A stretch of 64,000 nucleotides of DNA from Chryseobacterium gleum (GTDB taxonomy: Bacteria; Bacteroidota; Bacteroidia; Flavobacteriales_D; Crocinitomicaceae), in NCBI GenBank assembly GCA_945862165.1, contig CAMAXI010000001.1, positions 434,001 through 498,000 of the forward strand, written 5' to 3'. The notes beneath the pieces were generated by a model that saw only the letters and a program-made list of their open reading frames with translations, had not been told where the DNA came from and ran no database searches. Positions 17,449 through 25,461 of this stretch are shown piece by piece; position 1 is the first letter of the stretch, and each line of letters begins with the position of its first letter. Made by a program: the position numbers and the translations under genes.

Positions 17449-18193
17449 CTTTATGTAATTTATAAGTTGTAATAAACGGCGTATAAGGCAGTTTTTCTTC
17501 TAGATTGAACCCTGAATGTTTAATATTGGAAAGCCAAGTTTTCTCTGTGAAAAAATGAAATACTCCAACGGTATATGCGAGACTATTTGCTAAACCACGC
17601 ACATGTTCGGTGATATAGGCAGTACCACCTGGAACTAATACGCGGTAAACCTCTTTAAAAAACACTTCACGTTCGGTATTATCTCGAATTTCATGTGCTG
17701 CAAAAATCAGAAACACCTCATCGATCGATTGATTTTCAAAAGGAAGTAAAGTAGTTTGGATAACTAAAGTATTTGGTTGCGGGTATTTTTTTCGCGCGCG
17801 CTCAATGGAAATTTCTGTATGTTTTGTGGGTTGATAAAAATCACAAATGGTTAATTCAGAATTCGGTCGTTTCATTTGAATTACCGTTGAAGTTTCGTCA
17901 AAACCTGCATGTATATTCAGAATACGTAACGAAGATTTATCCTCTAAAATCCAAGGTAATTGTTGATACACATCAGTAAAATCATAAACATACATCGAAA
18001 CGATTAGAGAGGCAAGTAAACTATAAGTCCCGAAGATGAGAGCGACTACTATTCCGACTTGAAGAAAAACGGAGTCAATATACAATAGCAATACTATTCC
18101 AAGTAAAAAAAACATTCCAAACAACACGTAAAAGTGCCAATTAAAATATACGATATTTCGTATTCCTTGTAATGGTTTTCGTATTATTTCCAT
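17432..18193 (-). CDS. Membrane-anchored class I SAM methyltransferase
   Basis: 253 residues from the ATG at 18193; the frame upstream begins only with TTG. Two hydrophobic helices (about residues 15-65) are followed by a methyltransferase-like domain: RILNIHAGFDETS in the motif I position, TICDF (acidic loop), then FAAHEIRDNTEREVFFKEVYRVLVPGGTAYI, typical of ubiquinone/menaquinone-type Methyltransf_11 proteins. Motif I is degenerate (NIHAGFDE rather than GxGxG). Overlaps both neighbours in the operon. Confidence 0.7.
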   Translation of the reverse strand: MEIIRKPLQGIRNIVYFNWHFYVLFGMFFLLGIVLLLYIDSVFLQVGIVVALIFGTYSLLASLIVSMYVYDFTDVYQQLPWILEDKSSLRILNIHAGFDETSTVIQMKRPNSELTICDFYQPTKHTEISIERARKKYPQPNTLVIQTTLLPFENQSIDEVFLIFAAHEIRDNTEREVFFKEVYRVLVPGGTAYITEHVRGLANSLAYTVGVFHFFTEKTWLSNIKHSGFNLEEKLPYTPFITTYKLHKDGTTP

Positions 18194-18921
18194 GCGTCCA
18201 CACGTCCTTTTTTCCAATAATATGGAATGTTCGAAATTTCAAATGCATTGGCTAAAACCCCTTTCATATCTGTAAGATTTTCTATAAAATCAACCTTTAC
18301 ATCACTTACTTCTATGGCTTTTGGCACCCATTTTTCACGGACACCTTCAATAATCAAGGTTTCTTTTTTTGCTTCATCAACGGTAAAGGTGAAGGGCAAA
18401 GGTCCTGCAAAACGTCTAGCTTCTTTCCAATCCTGAAAGGGAGAATTCGGCGGCAGCGCAACTTCATCCTGTCCTGCATTTATCACAATAGTAAATTTTG
18501 ATTGTATCGAAGAAATTTTCCGAGAGCCATCCTCTAGCGTTAGATCTTGTATGTCGGTCGTGGTGTAATTATAATGCGTGAAGATATTCCCCATGATTTC
18601 CATCTTCTTACTATCTGTTTCCGATTTGAGAATATATAACCCCCTCAAACGTTTCCCGCGACTGTCTGTATATTGAACAAAAATACGATATCCAATTAAA
18701 TAAAAATCATTCCCCATAAACGCAGGAAATCCCTTGGGACGTAAACCTGTTGTTTGAACCAACGCAATAGCTACAAACGCCCATTTATCTTGAAATAAAT
18801 CCAAGGATAAAGAAGGTGGCAATAAATGTTCTAAAGCTTCTTTCGGAAAAGCATAGGTCAACACTGTCGATTTCTCAAAAAATGCTTCCACTGCAAAAGG
18901 GTGATTTTTCAGTCTACTCAT
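18184..18921 (-). CDS. DUF2071 protein (acetoacetate-decarboxylase-like fold)
   Basis: 245 residues. It opens with HPFAVEAFFEKSTVLTYAFPKEALEHLLPPSLSLD and continues with GNDFYLIGYRIFVQYTDSRGKRLRGLYIL, the DUF2071/YqjF pattern. Function unknown; DUF2071 is related to acetoacetate decarboxylase, but I cannot identify the catalytic Lys. Start overlaps the DoxX-like stop by 4 nt (ATGA), indicating tight coupling. Confidence 0.8.
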   Translation of the reverse strand: MSRLKNHPFAVEAFFEKSTVLTYAFPKEALEHLLPPSLSLDLFQDKWAFVAIALVQTTGLRPKGFPAFMGNDFYLIGYRIFVQYTDSRGKRLRGLYILKSETDSKKMEIMGNIFTHYNYTTTDIQDLTLEDGSRKISSIQSKFTIVINAGQDEVALPPNSPFQDWKEARRFAGPLPFTFTVDEAKKETLIIEGVREKWVPKAIEVSDVKVDFIENLTDMKGVLANAFEISNIPYYWKKGRVDAWK

Positions 18922-19286
18922 GACTCTAACTGTTGATAATAACGCTCATTCCAAACAATAAATCCAATAAGAAGTAGTGCAAAAAAACTATTCCATTTTC
19001 CCCAAAGAAGTAAATCAGGAACGAGGGTAAATTCTAGCGTATTCATTACAGCAATGATAACACATTGAACAATTGCATTCAGTTTACGATAACATTTAGA
19101 CACAATCCAAAATGACATCAAAACCTCTGAAACACCGATCAATTTTGTAAACAAATACGCATGTTCTGCCCCTAAAATTTGAGCTACAATTGCTTGATGT
19201 CGAGGAACCAACCCAATTACCTTACAAATGAATCCATTGGTAAACCAAATCAATGCAATGAGGTAAGTAATTGTTTTGTGAAGCAT
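18918..19286 (-). CDS. DoxX-like membrane protein
   Basis: 122 residues with four hydrophobic helices. The phrase LIALIWFTNGFICKVIGLVPRHQAIVAQILG at the N-terminus is the hallmark of the DoxX-like (PF13781-type) family. First gene of a four-gene overlapping operon (DoxX-like, DUF2071, methyltransferase, membrane protein) on the minus strand. The function of this subfamily is unknown. Confidence 0.8.
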   Translation of the reverse strand: MLHKTITYLIALIWFTNGFICKVIGLVPRHQAIVAQILGAEHAYLFTKLIGVSEVLMSFWIVSKCYRKLNAIVQCVIIAVMNTLEFTLVPDLLLWGKWNSFFALLLIGFIVWNERYYQQLES

Positions 19287-19338
19287 ATATTAAAGATAAG
19301 AAATCTGTATATTTATTCTATAAAAACTCAAAAAATAC

Positions 19339-19650
19339 ATGGCTATTTTCGGATTTATTTTTGAATTAATAATTTCATCCGCATTTGGAGCATTAGTTTT
19401 AATGATTCATCCTAAATGGAAATTGAATGTATTTAATCTAATTGCATTTAATATTGGATCTTTTGTATCCATAATTAGCGTGTCATTTTTAATGAACCTA
19501 TTAATAAACAATTCAAAAACATTAAATTCAACACTAGCAGTAATTACCTACTTTACTTTCTTAGTTATTGCATTAATAAGTGGAGGTTGTTTGGGAATAA
19601 TTATTGGAAAGAAAACACAAAACTTTTACACACAAAAAAAGGGGAGATAA
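19339..19650 (+). CDS. Small membrane protein of unknown function
   Basis: 103 residues with three hydrophobic helices (~4-24, 31-55, 68-92) and a basic C-terminus. I recognise no family. Divergent from the DoxX-like gene (52 nt apart). Its last codons lie inside the terminator hairpin used by the opposite-strand TonB receptor, an unusual tail-to-tail overlap. Confidence 0.55.
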   Translation: MAIFGFIFELIISSAFGALVLMIHPKWKLNVFNLIAFNIGSFVSIISVSFLMNLLINNSKTLNSTLAVITYFTFLVIALISGGCLGIIIGKKTQNFYTQKKGR

Positions 19651-19657
19651 ACTCCCC
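19634..19657 (-). terminator. Rho-independent terminator of the TonB receptor gene
   Basis: On the minus strand GGGGAG-TTTAT-CTCCCC (19657 to 19641) is followed by seven T (19640-19634), 25 nt beyond the receptor stop. The stem overlaps the final codons of the plus-strand small membrane protein. Confidence 0.8.
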
Positions 19658-19681
19658 CTCTGAACTTTTCGTTTTATACTA

Positions 19682-22189
19682 TTAGATATTCAAACTCAAA
19701 CGAACCAAAAAGTTTCTACCTGCTTGAGGATAGTAGAAATTCTCATCTTGACGTACACCAGATGAAGCATACCCCCAAGTATATCCATTGTTGACATACT
19801 GTTTATCAAAAATGTTATTTACCAACACTCCAACTTTGATTTCAGACATTCCAAATTTCACAAATGAATAATTTACACCAATATTTGAGAATGTATAAGC
19901 ATTGATTTTACGATCATTACTCGAAGTATTATCTAAGTATTGTTTACCAACATGCTTGGTTGTGAACGTTACTTCTAAATTCTTAACTGGCTCATAGATA
20001 AAAATCAAAGCAGCAATCGCATTTGGCGAAAAGGCAATGTCCGTATTTTTATGTTCAATTGCAGTTTGTGAATAATTATAAGAAGCATCATATGCATCTA
20101 AATATTCTGTAAATGAAGCGATCTTATTCTGACTTAATGTCAAATTCCCTAATACATTCAATTTACTAAACACCTTAATTCCAGCTTCTATCTCAACACC
20201 CGCACGGTAACTATTCTTCACATTCACGCGTGTATAACTACCTACATCATTAATTTGTCCGGTCAATACCAATTGGTTGTTATAATCCATAAAATAACCA
20301 TTCACAGCTGTGAAGAAACGATTGTTTTTGAATTTGTACCCAAACTCATAATCAAACAATTGCTCAAAAGAAGGCCTAGAACTAACTGTAGATTCTACAA
20401 AATCTTTACGTACCGGCTCTCTACGCCCTACACTCCATGAAGCATATACTTTATTTTTAGGATTGATTGCATAGGTAACCCCAACTTTAGGATTAAAAAA
20501 ACTAAAATTAGCGGTTTGCATTTGTGATGAGGCTTCTTCAACATATTTGTATTGAATCACTCGATATTGTGCATCTGCGAATATGGATAACTTCTTGATG
20601 TCATAACTCGCTTTCAAATAGTTATTTACCTCTGCTTTATTCGCATAATCCGAATAATAACGATCTCCTAAATTTCCATTAGAAGCATATTTAGCCCAAA
20701 TAACTTCTCCAAAATGTCCACCTTCATAGACATTCGCAGCTCCTCCAAAAGTTAATTTCAAACCATTTTTTGTATCGTGAGCAATAGAGTAAACTGTTCC
20801 ATAAAAGTGATTTTCCAACCAACGTCGACGAATGAGATCACTTGATTTTATAGTATCCGTACCTATTTTTACATCTTCTAATCCATACTTAGATAAATTA
20901 TCTTCTGTTTTATATTCTTCGTAATAACCAGTTCCTGTCGTATAGTGTGCAGCGATATTAAACACAGTTTTAGAAGAAAGATTGTGCGTTAAATACAATT
21001 GATAATGCGATTGCGTATAGTTATCTTCCTGTTTTTTATAGGTGTAATAATTATACGTTCTTCCTGAATTCAATAAATTAGCACGTTCTGCATCGCTTAA
21101 GTAATTTCGGTCCGCATACGCATTTTGTGCTGCAGCATCACCAAACAACTTAGACTCTGGTGTACCATACCAAGACTGATACGTTTGTTCATGTCCTGAA
21201 AAAATATTAGCACGTAATATCGATTTTTTACCTACATAAGCACCTGAAATATAATAGGATTTCAAATTAGATGTTGCACGATCAATATAGCCATCGGATA
21301 GGATATTAGACAAACGAACATCTAATGAATAACGTGAATTAATCAATCCCGTACCTGCTTTAATAGTATTTCGAATGGTACCAAAGGAACCTCCAGAATT
21401 ATCCAAACTCATATACGATTTTTGACGGATATCATCCGTTTTGATGTTGATACTTGCTCCAAAAGCAGCAGCTCCATTGGTAGATGAACCAACACCGCGC
21501 TGAATTTGAATATTCTCGGTAGAAGAAGTTAAATCTGGCATATTCACCCAATACACATCATGCGATTCAGCATCATTTACAGGAATTCCATTGATGGTTA
21601 CATTTGTCCGCGAAGGATCAGAGCCTCTCAAACGAATACCTGTATAACCAATTCCTGTACCAGCGTCTGAAGTCGATACTGCAGAAGGCGTCGTTTCTAA
21701 CAAAATCGGTAAATCCTGACCAAAATTGTTTTTCTGCAATTGTTTTTTATCTAAGTTAATGAATGAAGTCGGAGATTTATCATCGGCACGAGTCACCTTA
21801 ATAGTCGCATATTCCAACTGTTTCGATTTCAATGAAAGTTGAAAAAGTATAGTTGTGTCTTTCGCACTCCATACAAATCGTTGTGATTCATCATCGAAAT
21901 AAAGTATAGTTGTGTCTTTCGCACTCCACGAAAATCGTTGTGATTCATCATCGAAATTCAAAGCAGAAACAATGATTTCTTTCTCTCCAGGTGTAAGATT
22001 TTCCAATACAAAACTACCATCTGGATTTACGTCCACCTTTTTTTCATCTGGATGAACGAGAACCGTTGCACTTGTAATTTTGTCTTCCGACTTGGTGAAA
22101 ACTTTTCCCTTGATTTTGGCCTGAGCATACAGACCCAAAGGAGCGAACATGAGCATTGCAAAGCAACATTTAAGAAACATTTTTTTCAT
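19682..22189 (-). CDS. TonB-dependent receptor, probably for thiamine
   Basis: About 835 residues from the ATG at 22189 (the 22210 start lies in the regulatory hairpin). Signal peptide MKKMFLKCCFAMLMFAPLGLYAQ; a carboxypeptidase-regulatory-like domain (~25-120), plug domain (LETTPSAVSTSDAG, IRLRGSDPSRTNVTINGIPVND, QIQRGVGSSTNGA) and a 22-strand-type barrel ending in Leu-Asn-Ile. A TPP riboswitch directly upstream points to thiamine or a precursor as substrate. A 57-bp in-frame tandem duplication sits in the N-terminal domain (21844-21957). Confidence 0.92.
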   Translation of the reverse strand: MKKMFLKCCFAMLMFAPLGLYAQAKIKGKVFTKSEDKITSATVLVHPDEKKVDVNPDGSFVLENLTPGEKEIIVSALNFDDESQRFSWSAKDTTILYFDDESQRFVWSAKDTTILFQLSLKSKQLEYATIKVTRADDKSPTSFINLDKKQLQKNNFGQDLPILLETTPSAVSTSDAGTGIGYTGIRLRGSDPSRTNVTINGIPVNDAESHDVYWVNMPDLTSSTENIQIQRGVGSSTNGAAAFGASINIKTDDIRQKSYMSLDNSGGSFGTIRNTIKAGTGLINSRYSLDVRLSNILSDGYIDRATSNLKSYYISGAYVGKKSILRANIFSGHEQTYQSWYGTPESKLFGDAAAQNAYADRNYLSDAERANLLNSGRTYNYYTYKKQEDNYTQSHYQLYLTHNLSSKTVFNIAAHYTTGTGYYEEYKTEDNLSKYGLEDVKIGTDTIKSSDLIRRRWLENHFYGTVYSIAHDTKNGLKLTFGGAANVYEGGHFGEVIWAKYASNGNLGDRYYSDYANKAEVNNYLKASYDIKKLSIFADAQYRVIQYKYVEEASSQMQTANFSFFNPKVGVTYAINPKNKVYASWSVGRREPVRKDFVESTVSSRPSFEQLFDYEFGYKFKNNRFFTAVNGYFMDYNNQLVLTGQINDVGSYTRVNVKNSYRAGVEIEAGIKVFSKLNVLGNLTLSQNKIASFTEYLDAYDASYNYSQTAIEHKNTDIAFSPNAIAALIFIYEPVKNLEVTFTTKHVGKQYLDNTSSNDRKINAYTFSNIGVNYSFVKFGMSEIKVGVLVNNIFDKQYVNNGYTWGYASSGVRQDENFYYPQAGRNFLVRLSLNI
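21844..21957. repeat. 57-bp in-frame tandem duplication in the TonB receptor
   Basis: 21844-21900 and 21901-21957 differ at only three positions, clustered around 21872. They encode two successive 19-residue copies that both contain FDDESQRF and WSAKDTTIL. The frame stays open. The near-identity suggests a recent duplication. Confidence 0.9.
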
Positions 22190-22206
22190 TGTTAAAAATA
22201 AATTTA

Positions 22207-22230
22207 ACAAGAAAAGGGGCTAATTCTTGT
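22207..22230 (-). promoter_or_regulatory. Candidate expression-platform hairpin of the TPP riboswitch
   Basis: On the minus strand ACAAGAA (22230-22224) and TTCTTGT (22213-22207) form a 7-bp stem, 17 nt before the ATG. Its loop contains GCCCCTT, complementary to AAGGGGT of the riboswitch core (22326-22320), so the two could pair as alternatives. Only a weak T-rich stretch follows, so translational control is as likely as termination. Confidence 0.5.
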
Positions 22231-22249
22231 GAATATGGAACATAGAACT

Positions 22250-22332
22250 AACTCGGTCACTTCCCTGCGCAAGCATTATCTTGATCAGGTCAATGGGTAT
22301 AATCTCAGCTTTTTACAGCACCCCTTAGAGAC
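22250..22332 (-). ncRNA. TPP riboswitch (THI element)
   Basis: Minus-strand reading gives the conserved order GGGGTGCT, GCTGAGAT, ATACCC, TGACCTGATC, AAGATAATGC, GCGCAGGGAAGT. These are the thi-box segments in the right sequence and spacing. It lies in the leader of the TonB receptor gene. TACATTTG at 22344-22337 is a perfect -7 box that would start the transcript just upstream; no good -33 box accompanies it. Confidence 0.95.
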
Positions 22333-22363
22333 GATGCAAATGTAGGTGTTTTTATTTCGGAAT

Positions 22364-22888
22364 TTAATCCTTTGCGAACTTTTTTTCTTCTATCACTTGT
22401 CGAACTTGCATCAAACGTTCTTTTAATGAACCTTTTACAATCGTAAAGTTTTTTGTTTTTGCTTGTATCATTTCCAAATACAGCGCAAAAAGTTCATCTC
22501 TACTTTCAGGATGTTCACGTAATGGATCTTCTTCCCAAGGAATGTCTGTATCGCATAAAAATAAATGATCGAAGGATTCTTCTTTGTATAATTTTTCTAT
22601 CATTGGACTCACTCTACCGTACTTAAACTGTGACCAAACCTTCATGACAGTCATATCTGTATCGGAAACAAGTAATTGATTCCCAGATATTAGCACACTC
22701 TGCAATACTTCACATTGACCTAGCGCTATTGTAACTAAATCTTGCTCTTCATAGAATCCATTTGATTTCTCTAAAAAACTTCGCGAATATTCTGGTATAT
22801 ATACTCCGTCAAACGTTTCAGACACCAACATCGAAAGGGAGGTCTTGCCGGTGGATTCAGGACCTGTAAATGCAATTTTCAAACACAT
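22364..22888 (-). CDS. NadR-like AAA_28 nucleoside/vitamin kinase
   Basis: 174 residues. Walker A GPESTGKTSL (~9-18), IPEYSRSFL and VSDTDMTVMKVW match the ribosylnicotinamide-kinase domain of NadR (AAA_28) without its adenylyltransferase domain. Such stand-alone kinases accompany PnuC-type permeases. Next to a TPP-regulated receptor it probably phosphorylates thiamine, but a nicotinamide riboside role is not excluded. Overlaps the permease gene by 10 nt. It lies upstream, not downstream, of the riboswitch. Confidence 0.8.
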   Translation of the reverse strand: MCLKIAFTGPESTGKTSLSMLVSETFDGVYIPEYSRSFLEKSNGFYEEQDLVTIALGQCEVLQSVLISGNQLLVSDTDMTVMKVWSQFKYGRVSPMIEKLYKEESFDHLFLCDTDIPWEEDPLREHPESRDELFALYLEMIQAKTKNFTIVKGSLKERLMQVRQVIEEKKFAKD

Positions 22889-23460
22889 ACTGCTACTCGA
22901 TAATTACGTTTCCATTGAATCAGGGCAACTACTGCCATGATGGTATAGACCACATACAATATTGACGTTACATACAATCCCCTAGAATAAAACAAAGGAA
23001 TACAGATACTATCGATAACTATCCAGTACCACCAATTCTCCACCACCTTTTGTGCGACCAGATAGGTTGCAAACAGACTAAACAAAGTGATTGGAGCATC
23101 GACAAATGGTGCCGCTTGATTAGTAAATCGTTGCATTACAAAACCTAAAAAAATGGATAAAAAAGCAATAACAGCAATGGAAATCAAGTGGAATTTCAAT
23201 GGTTTTCTTTGTAACTTATTTTCATCTTTCGTTCGACTCCAAGTAATCCAACCATAAACCGCTGCTAATACATAAAACATCTGTAAAAATGAATCGAGGT
23301 ACAAACGACTTTCAAAACACAAATAGACATACATTGCCGAACTAATAAAAGCAAAAATCCATGCGGTTTTCTTTTGATATGCAGCCAACGAAACATACGC
23401 CACACTACAAAAAAATGCAATCCATTCGAAAATTGAGGTTTGAAATAGTAAAGAGAGCAT
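22879..23460 (-). CDS. PnuC/PnuT-family vitamin permease
   Basis: 193 residues with about seven hydrophobic helices. The C-terminal ENWWYWIVIDSICIPLFYSRG and final QWKR match the PnuC family. PnuC takes up nicotinamide riboside and PnuT thiamine; the neighbouring thiamine-riboswitch receptor favours PnuT, but the gene itself is not preceded by a riboswitch. Its start is 20 nt from the end of the transposase gene. Confidence 0.85.
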   Translation of the reverse strand: MLSLLFQTSIFEWIAFFCSVAYVSLAAYQKKTAWIFAFISSAMYVYLCFESRLYLDSFLQMFYVLAAVYGWITWSRTKDENKLQRKPLKFHLISIAVIAFLSIFLGFVMQRFTNQAAPFVDAPITLFSLFATYLVAQKVVENWWYWIVIDSICIPLFYSRGLYVTSILYVVYTIMAVVALIQWKRNYRVAVCV

Positions 23461-23768
23461 GTCAAATCTTTGTACAAACCTACAATTTTATTCTGATTTT
23501 TTTTTGTTTTCGAGGTTTGCCCCAATTTTTAGGATTATTTCGGATGTAATATTTGACACGAATAAATTCATCCAAATTGCGAATAATTCGATCATGAAAT
23601 AAAGTTTGCCATTCAAAATCGGCATGAATCAGATGTGCATGTTTTGTAACCACCGATTTAAAAGAACGAATAACCACCGATATGGATCCCGGTTTTGGTG
23701 AAATTGATGAATAATAGGATGGGGAATTTTTTATCGATGGATTATAAAATGGTTCTAACAATTGGTGG

Positions 23769-23789
23769 GGATGTTGCACTGCAACATCC
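23769..23789. repeat. Perfect 21-nt palindrome inside the transposase gene, copy A
   Basis: GGATGTTGCA-C-TGCAACATCC, fully self-complementary about the central C. Read in the gene it encodes DVAVQH. The same core occurs at 23953-23977. Confidence 0.9.
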
Positions 23790-23952
23790 ATTGGACCACT
23801 ACTAATATCTCCATCAATTCTATAATCGACTTGGTCGATTGTGGAAATATCATCAACAAAACAATTATTTATTTCATCCAACCATTCCAAATAATTGGAA
23901 TGTAATTCATGGTATTCCATATTTTCATTATGAAAATGTTCATTTAATGTCG

Positions 23953-23977
23953 GGGGATGTTGCACTGCAACATCCCC
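23953..23977. repeat. Perfect 25-nt palindrome inside the transposase gene, copy B
   Basis: GGGGATGTTGCA-C-TGCAACATCCCC, the same core as copy A extended by two complementary bases at each end; 184 nt lie between the start of A and the start of B. Also read as DVAVQHP in frame. Confidence 0.9.
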
Positions 23978-24376
23978 ACAGATGATTAATATCCCATGGA
24001 TATGATTGGGCATAATCACAAATTCATTCAATTGGATATGGGGAAAATGTTTTGGGATTTCCGACCAAAATTGATCTGCCAATTTTCCAACTTCGGATAA
24101 ACACATTTGTTCATCGATGATTTCACCAAAAAAATGATTCCGATTTTTTGTGCAAATGGTAATGTGATAGGAACCTTCCGATCGATAATCCCACCATTGG
24201 GCTCTGAAGGTTTCATTGCGGTACAAACCTTTGAATTTCTCACTCATTCTGATACTTTTCTTATTTAATTTAAGGAAAAATATCAAATCATCTGATAATC
24301 AATAATAAATATTCTTAGACCCAAGCATAATAATTTACATCTTTAATCGTATTATTGTTATTCAAAATAAGAATTT

Positions 24377-24847
24377 ATGGTTGACAAACAAATACATATC
24401 GAAAATCCTTGTCCGATGTCATTAAACAAAATGAAAACGGCTGATGGATTTTATTGTAAAAGTTGTTCGAAAACAATTATCGATTTTAGAAATAAACCTG
24501 TGAATGATATTATAAATTTAAATTCTGATATTTCCTGCGGTATATTTTCTAAGGAACAGGTTAGTACACCTACACTTTCATTTAAATACAAAATATTGTT
24601 TCGTGTTTTGACAATATTATCCATTATTGGATTTAACGTCAAGCCAGTTTACGCGCAAGACACACACCAAAAAAAAGATAGTGTGATTAATCAATCAGAT
24701 TCACTCAAAGTTTTAATAAAAGGAAAAGTGATTCTGAATAAACTACCTAATGACACTGTCGTTGCAACTGAAAAACCTAAAAGAAAATGGTTTAGAAAGA
24801 AAAAGAAAATTGTAGCTAGAACATCTATAGGATGTCCTTCTTTTTAA
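24377..24847 (+). CDS. Membrane-anchored protein with Cys-rich N-terminal motif
   Basis: 156 residues. The N-terminus carries NPCPMSLNKM...GFYCKSCSKTIIDF, resembling a Bacteroidota-typical motif C-x-ENW-x-M...FCxxCxKxVxDF, possibly a small metal-binding unit. A single hydrophobic helix follows (~76-97), then a polar region and a highly basic C-terminus (KPKRKWFRKKKK). Function unknown. Between the transposase and a convergent PsbP-like gene; not in an operon. Confidence 0.6.
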   Translation: MVDKQIHIENPCPMSLNKMKTADGFYCKSCSKTIIDFRNKPVNDIINLNSDISCGIFSKEQVSTPTLSFKYKILFRVLTILSIIGFNVKPVYAQDTHQKKDSVINQSDSLKVLIKGKVILNKLPNDTVVATEKPKRKWFRKKKKIVARTSIGCPSF

Positions 24848-24862
24848 TACCTGTCTACAAAT

Positions 24863-25414
24863 TTATTTTATCCTAAAACTGTTTAAAATAATTTGTGCTG
24901 ATCCTAAATATTTAAGATAGTTTTTTTCTTCTGAAGTATAGGTTAAAACATATGCTTTATTATCTGAAATAAAGTAATATTGTTCAAATTTCAATTTAAA
25001 CATCCCCTGTTTACCGGTATAAATTACGTGCTGATATGGTCTTGGCTTCGAAAAATAGGTTTTAGAAATTTCTATATTACTTTCAGTAATCATGCTCTTA
25101 ATTTGATTCACAGATATTTCCGTGTATTTTTCCAAATTCATCCCAGGATACTGACTTAAATCTTGCACTAACAAATTAACATTCTCTCTGAATTTATCGT
25201 TCGGGTCAGATGCTTCTGAGTATGTAAAAAAAGTTGTTCCATTTGTTCCAGTCGAATCAAGTATCCAATTATTTGGAACATTATAAGTACATAGTTTACT
25301 TTTTACGAAAAAAGATATTTCGTTTGTAGACGGACTTTGGCCAAATGACACACCTAATGTCAACACAAAAAGTGCGATAATTCCAATTTTACTTCCCATT
25401 ACTTTATATTCCAT
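24863..25414 (-). CDS. Secreted PsbP/DcrB-like protein
   Basis: 183 residues with an N-terminal signal sequence (hydrophobic to about residue 25, cleavage near SFGQ). The mature part (YNVPNNWILDS..., ENVNLLVQDLS, EKYTEISVNQIKSM, ...YYFISDNKAYVLTYTS, ILNSFRIK) follows the pattern of PsbP/DcrB-related proteins. The role is unknown; probably periplasmic. The ATG at 25399 is an alternative start. Confidence 0.65.
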   Translation of the reverse strand: MEYKVMGSKIGIIALFVLTLGVSFGQSPSTNEISFFVKSKLCTYNVPNNWILDSTGTNGTTFFTYSEASDPNDKFRENVNLLVQDLSQYPGMNLEKYTEISVNQIKSMITESNIEISKTYFSKPRPYQHVIYTGKQGMFKLKFEQYYFISDNKAYVLTYTSEEKNYLKYLGSAQIILNSFRIK

Positions 25415-25461
25415 TTAAAAGGCTTTTATTCAAACTATTACAAACTGTACAACTACAATCG

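Larger units (their letters stand above)
23480..24247 (-). mobile_element. Y1/HUH (REP-associated, IS200-like) transposase
   Basis: 255 residues from the ATG at 24247. The HUH motif is in FVIMPNHIHGILII; the region FEWQTLFHDRIIR...IRVKYYIRNNPKNW matches the Tyr-helix part of REP-associated tyrosine transposases. Between these lies a variable hydrophilic insert of about 90 residues holding two copies of DVAVQHP, each encoded by a perfect palindrome (23769-23789, 23953-23977). No flanking inverted repeats or target duplication were seen, as expected for this class. Single copy in the window. Confidence 0.88.
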
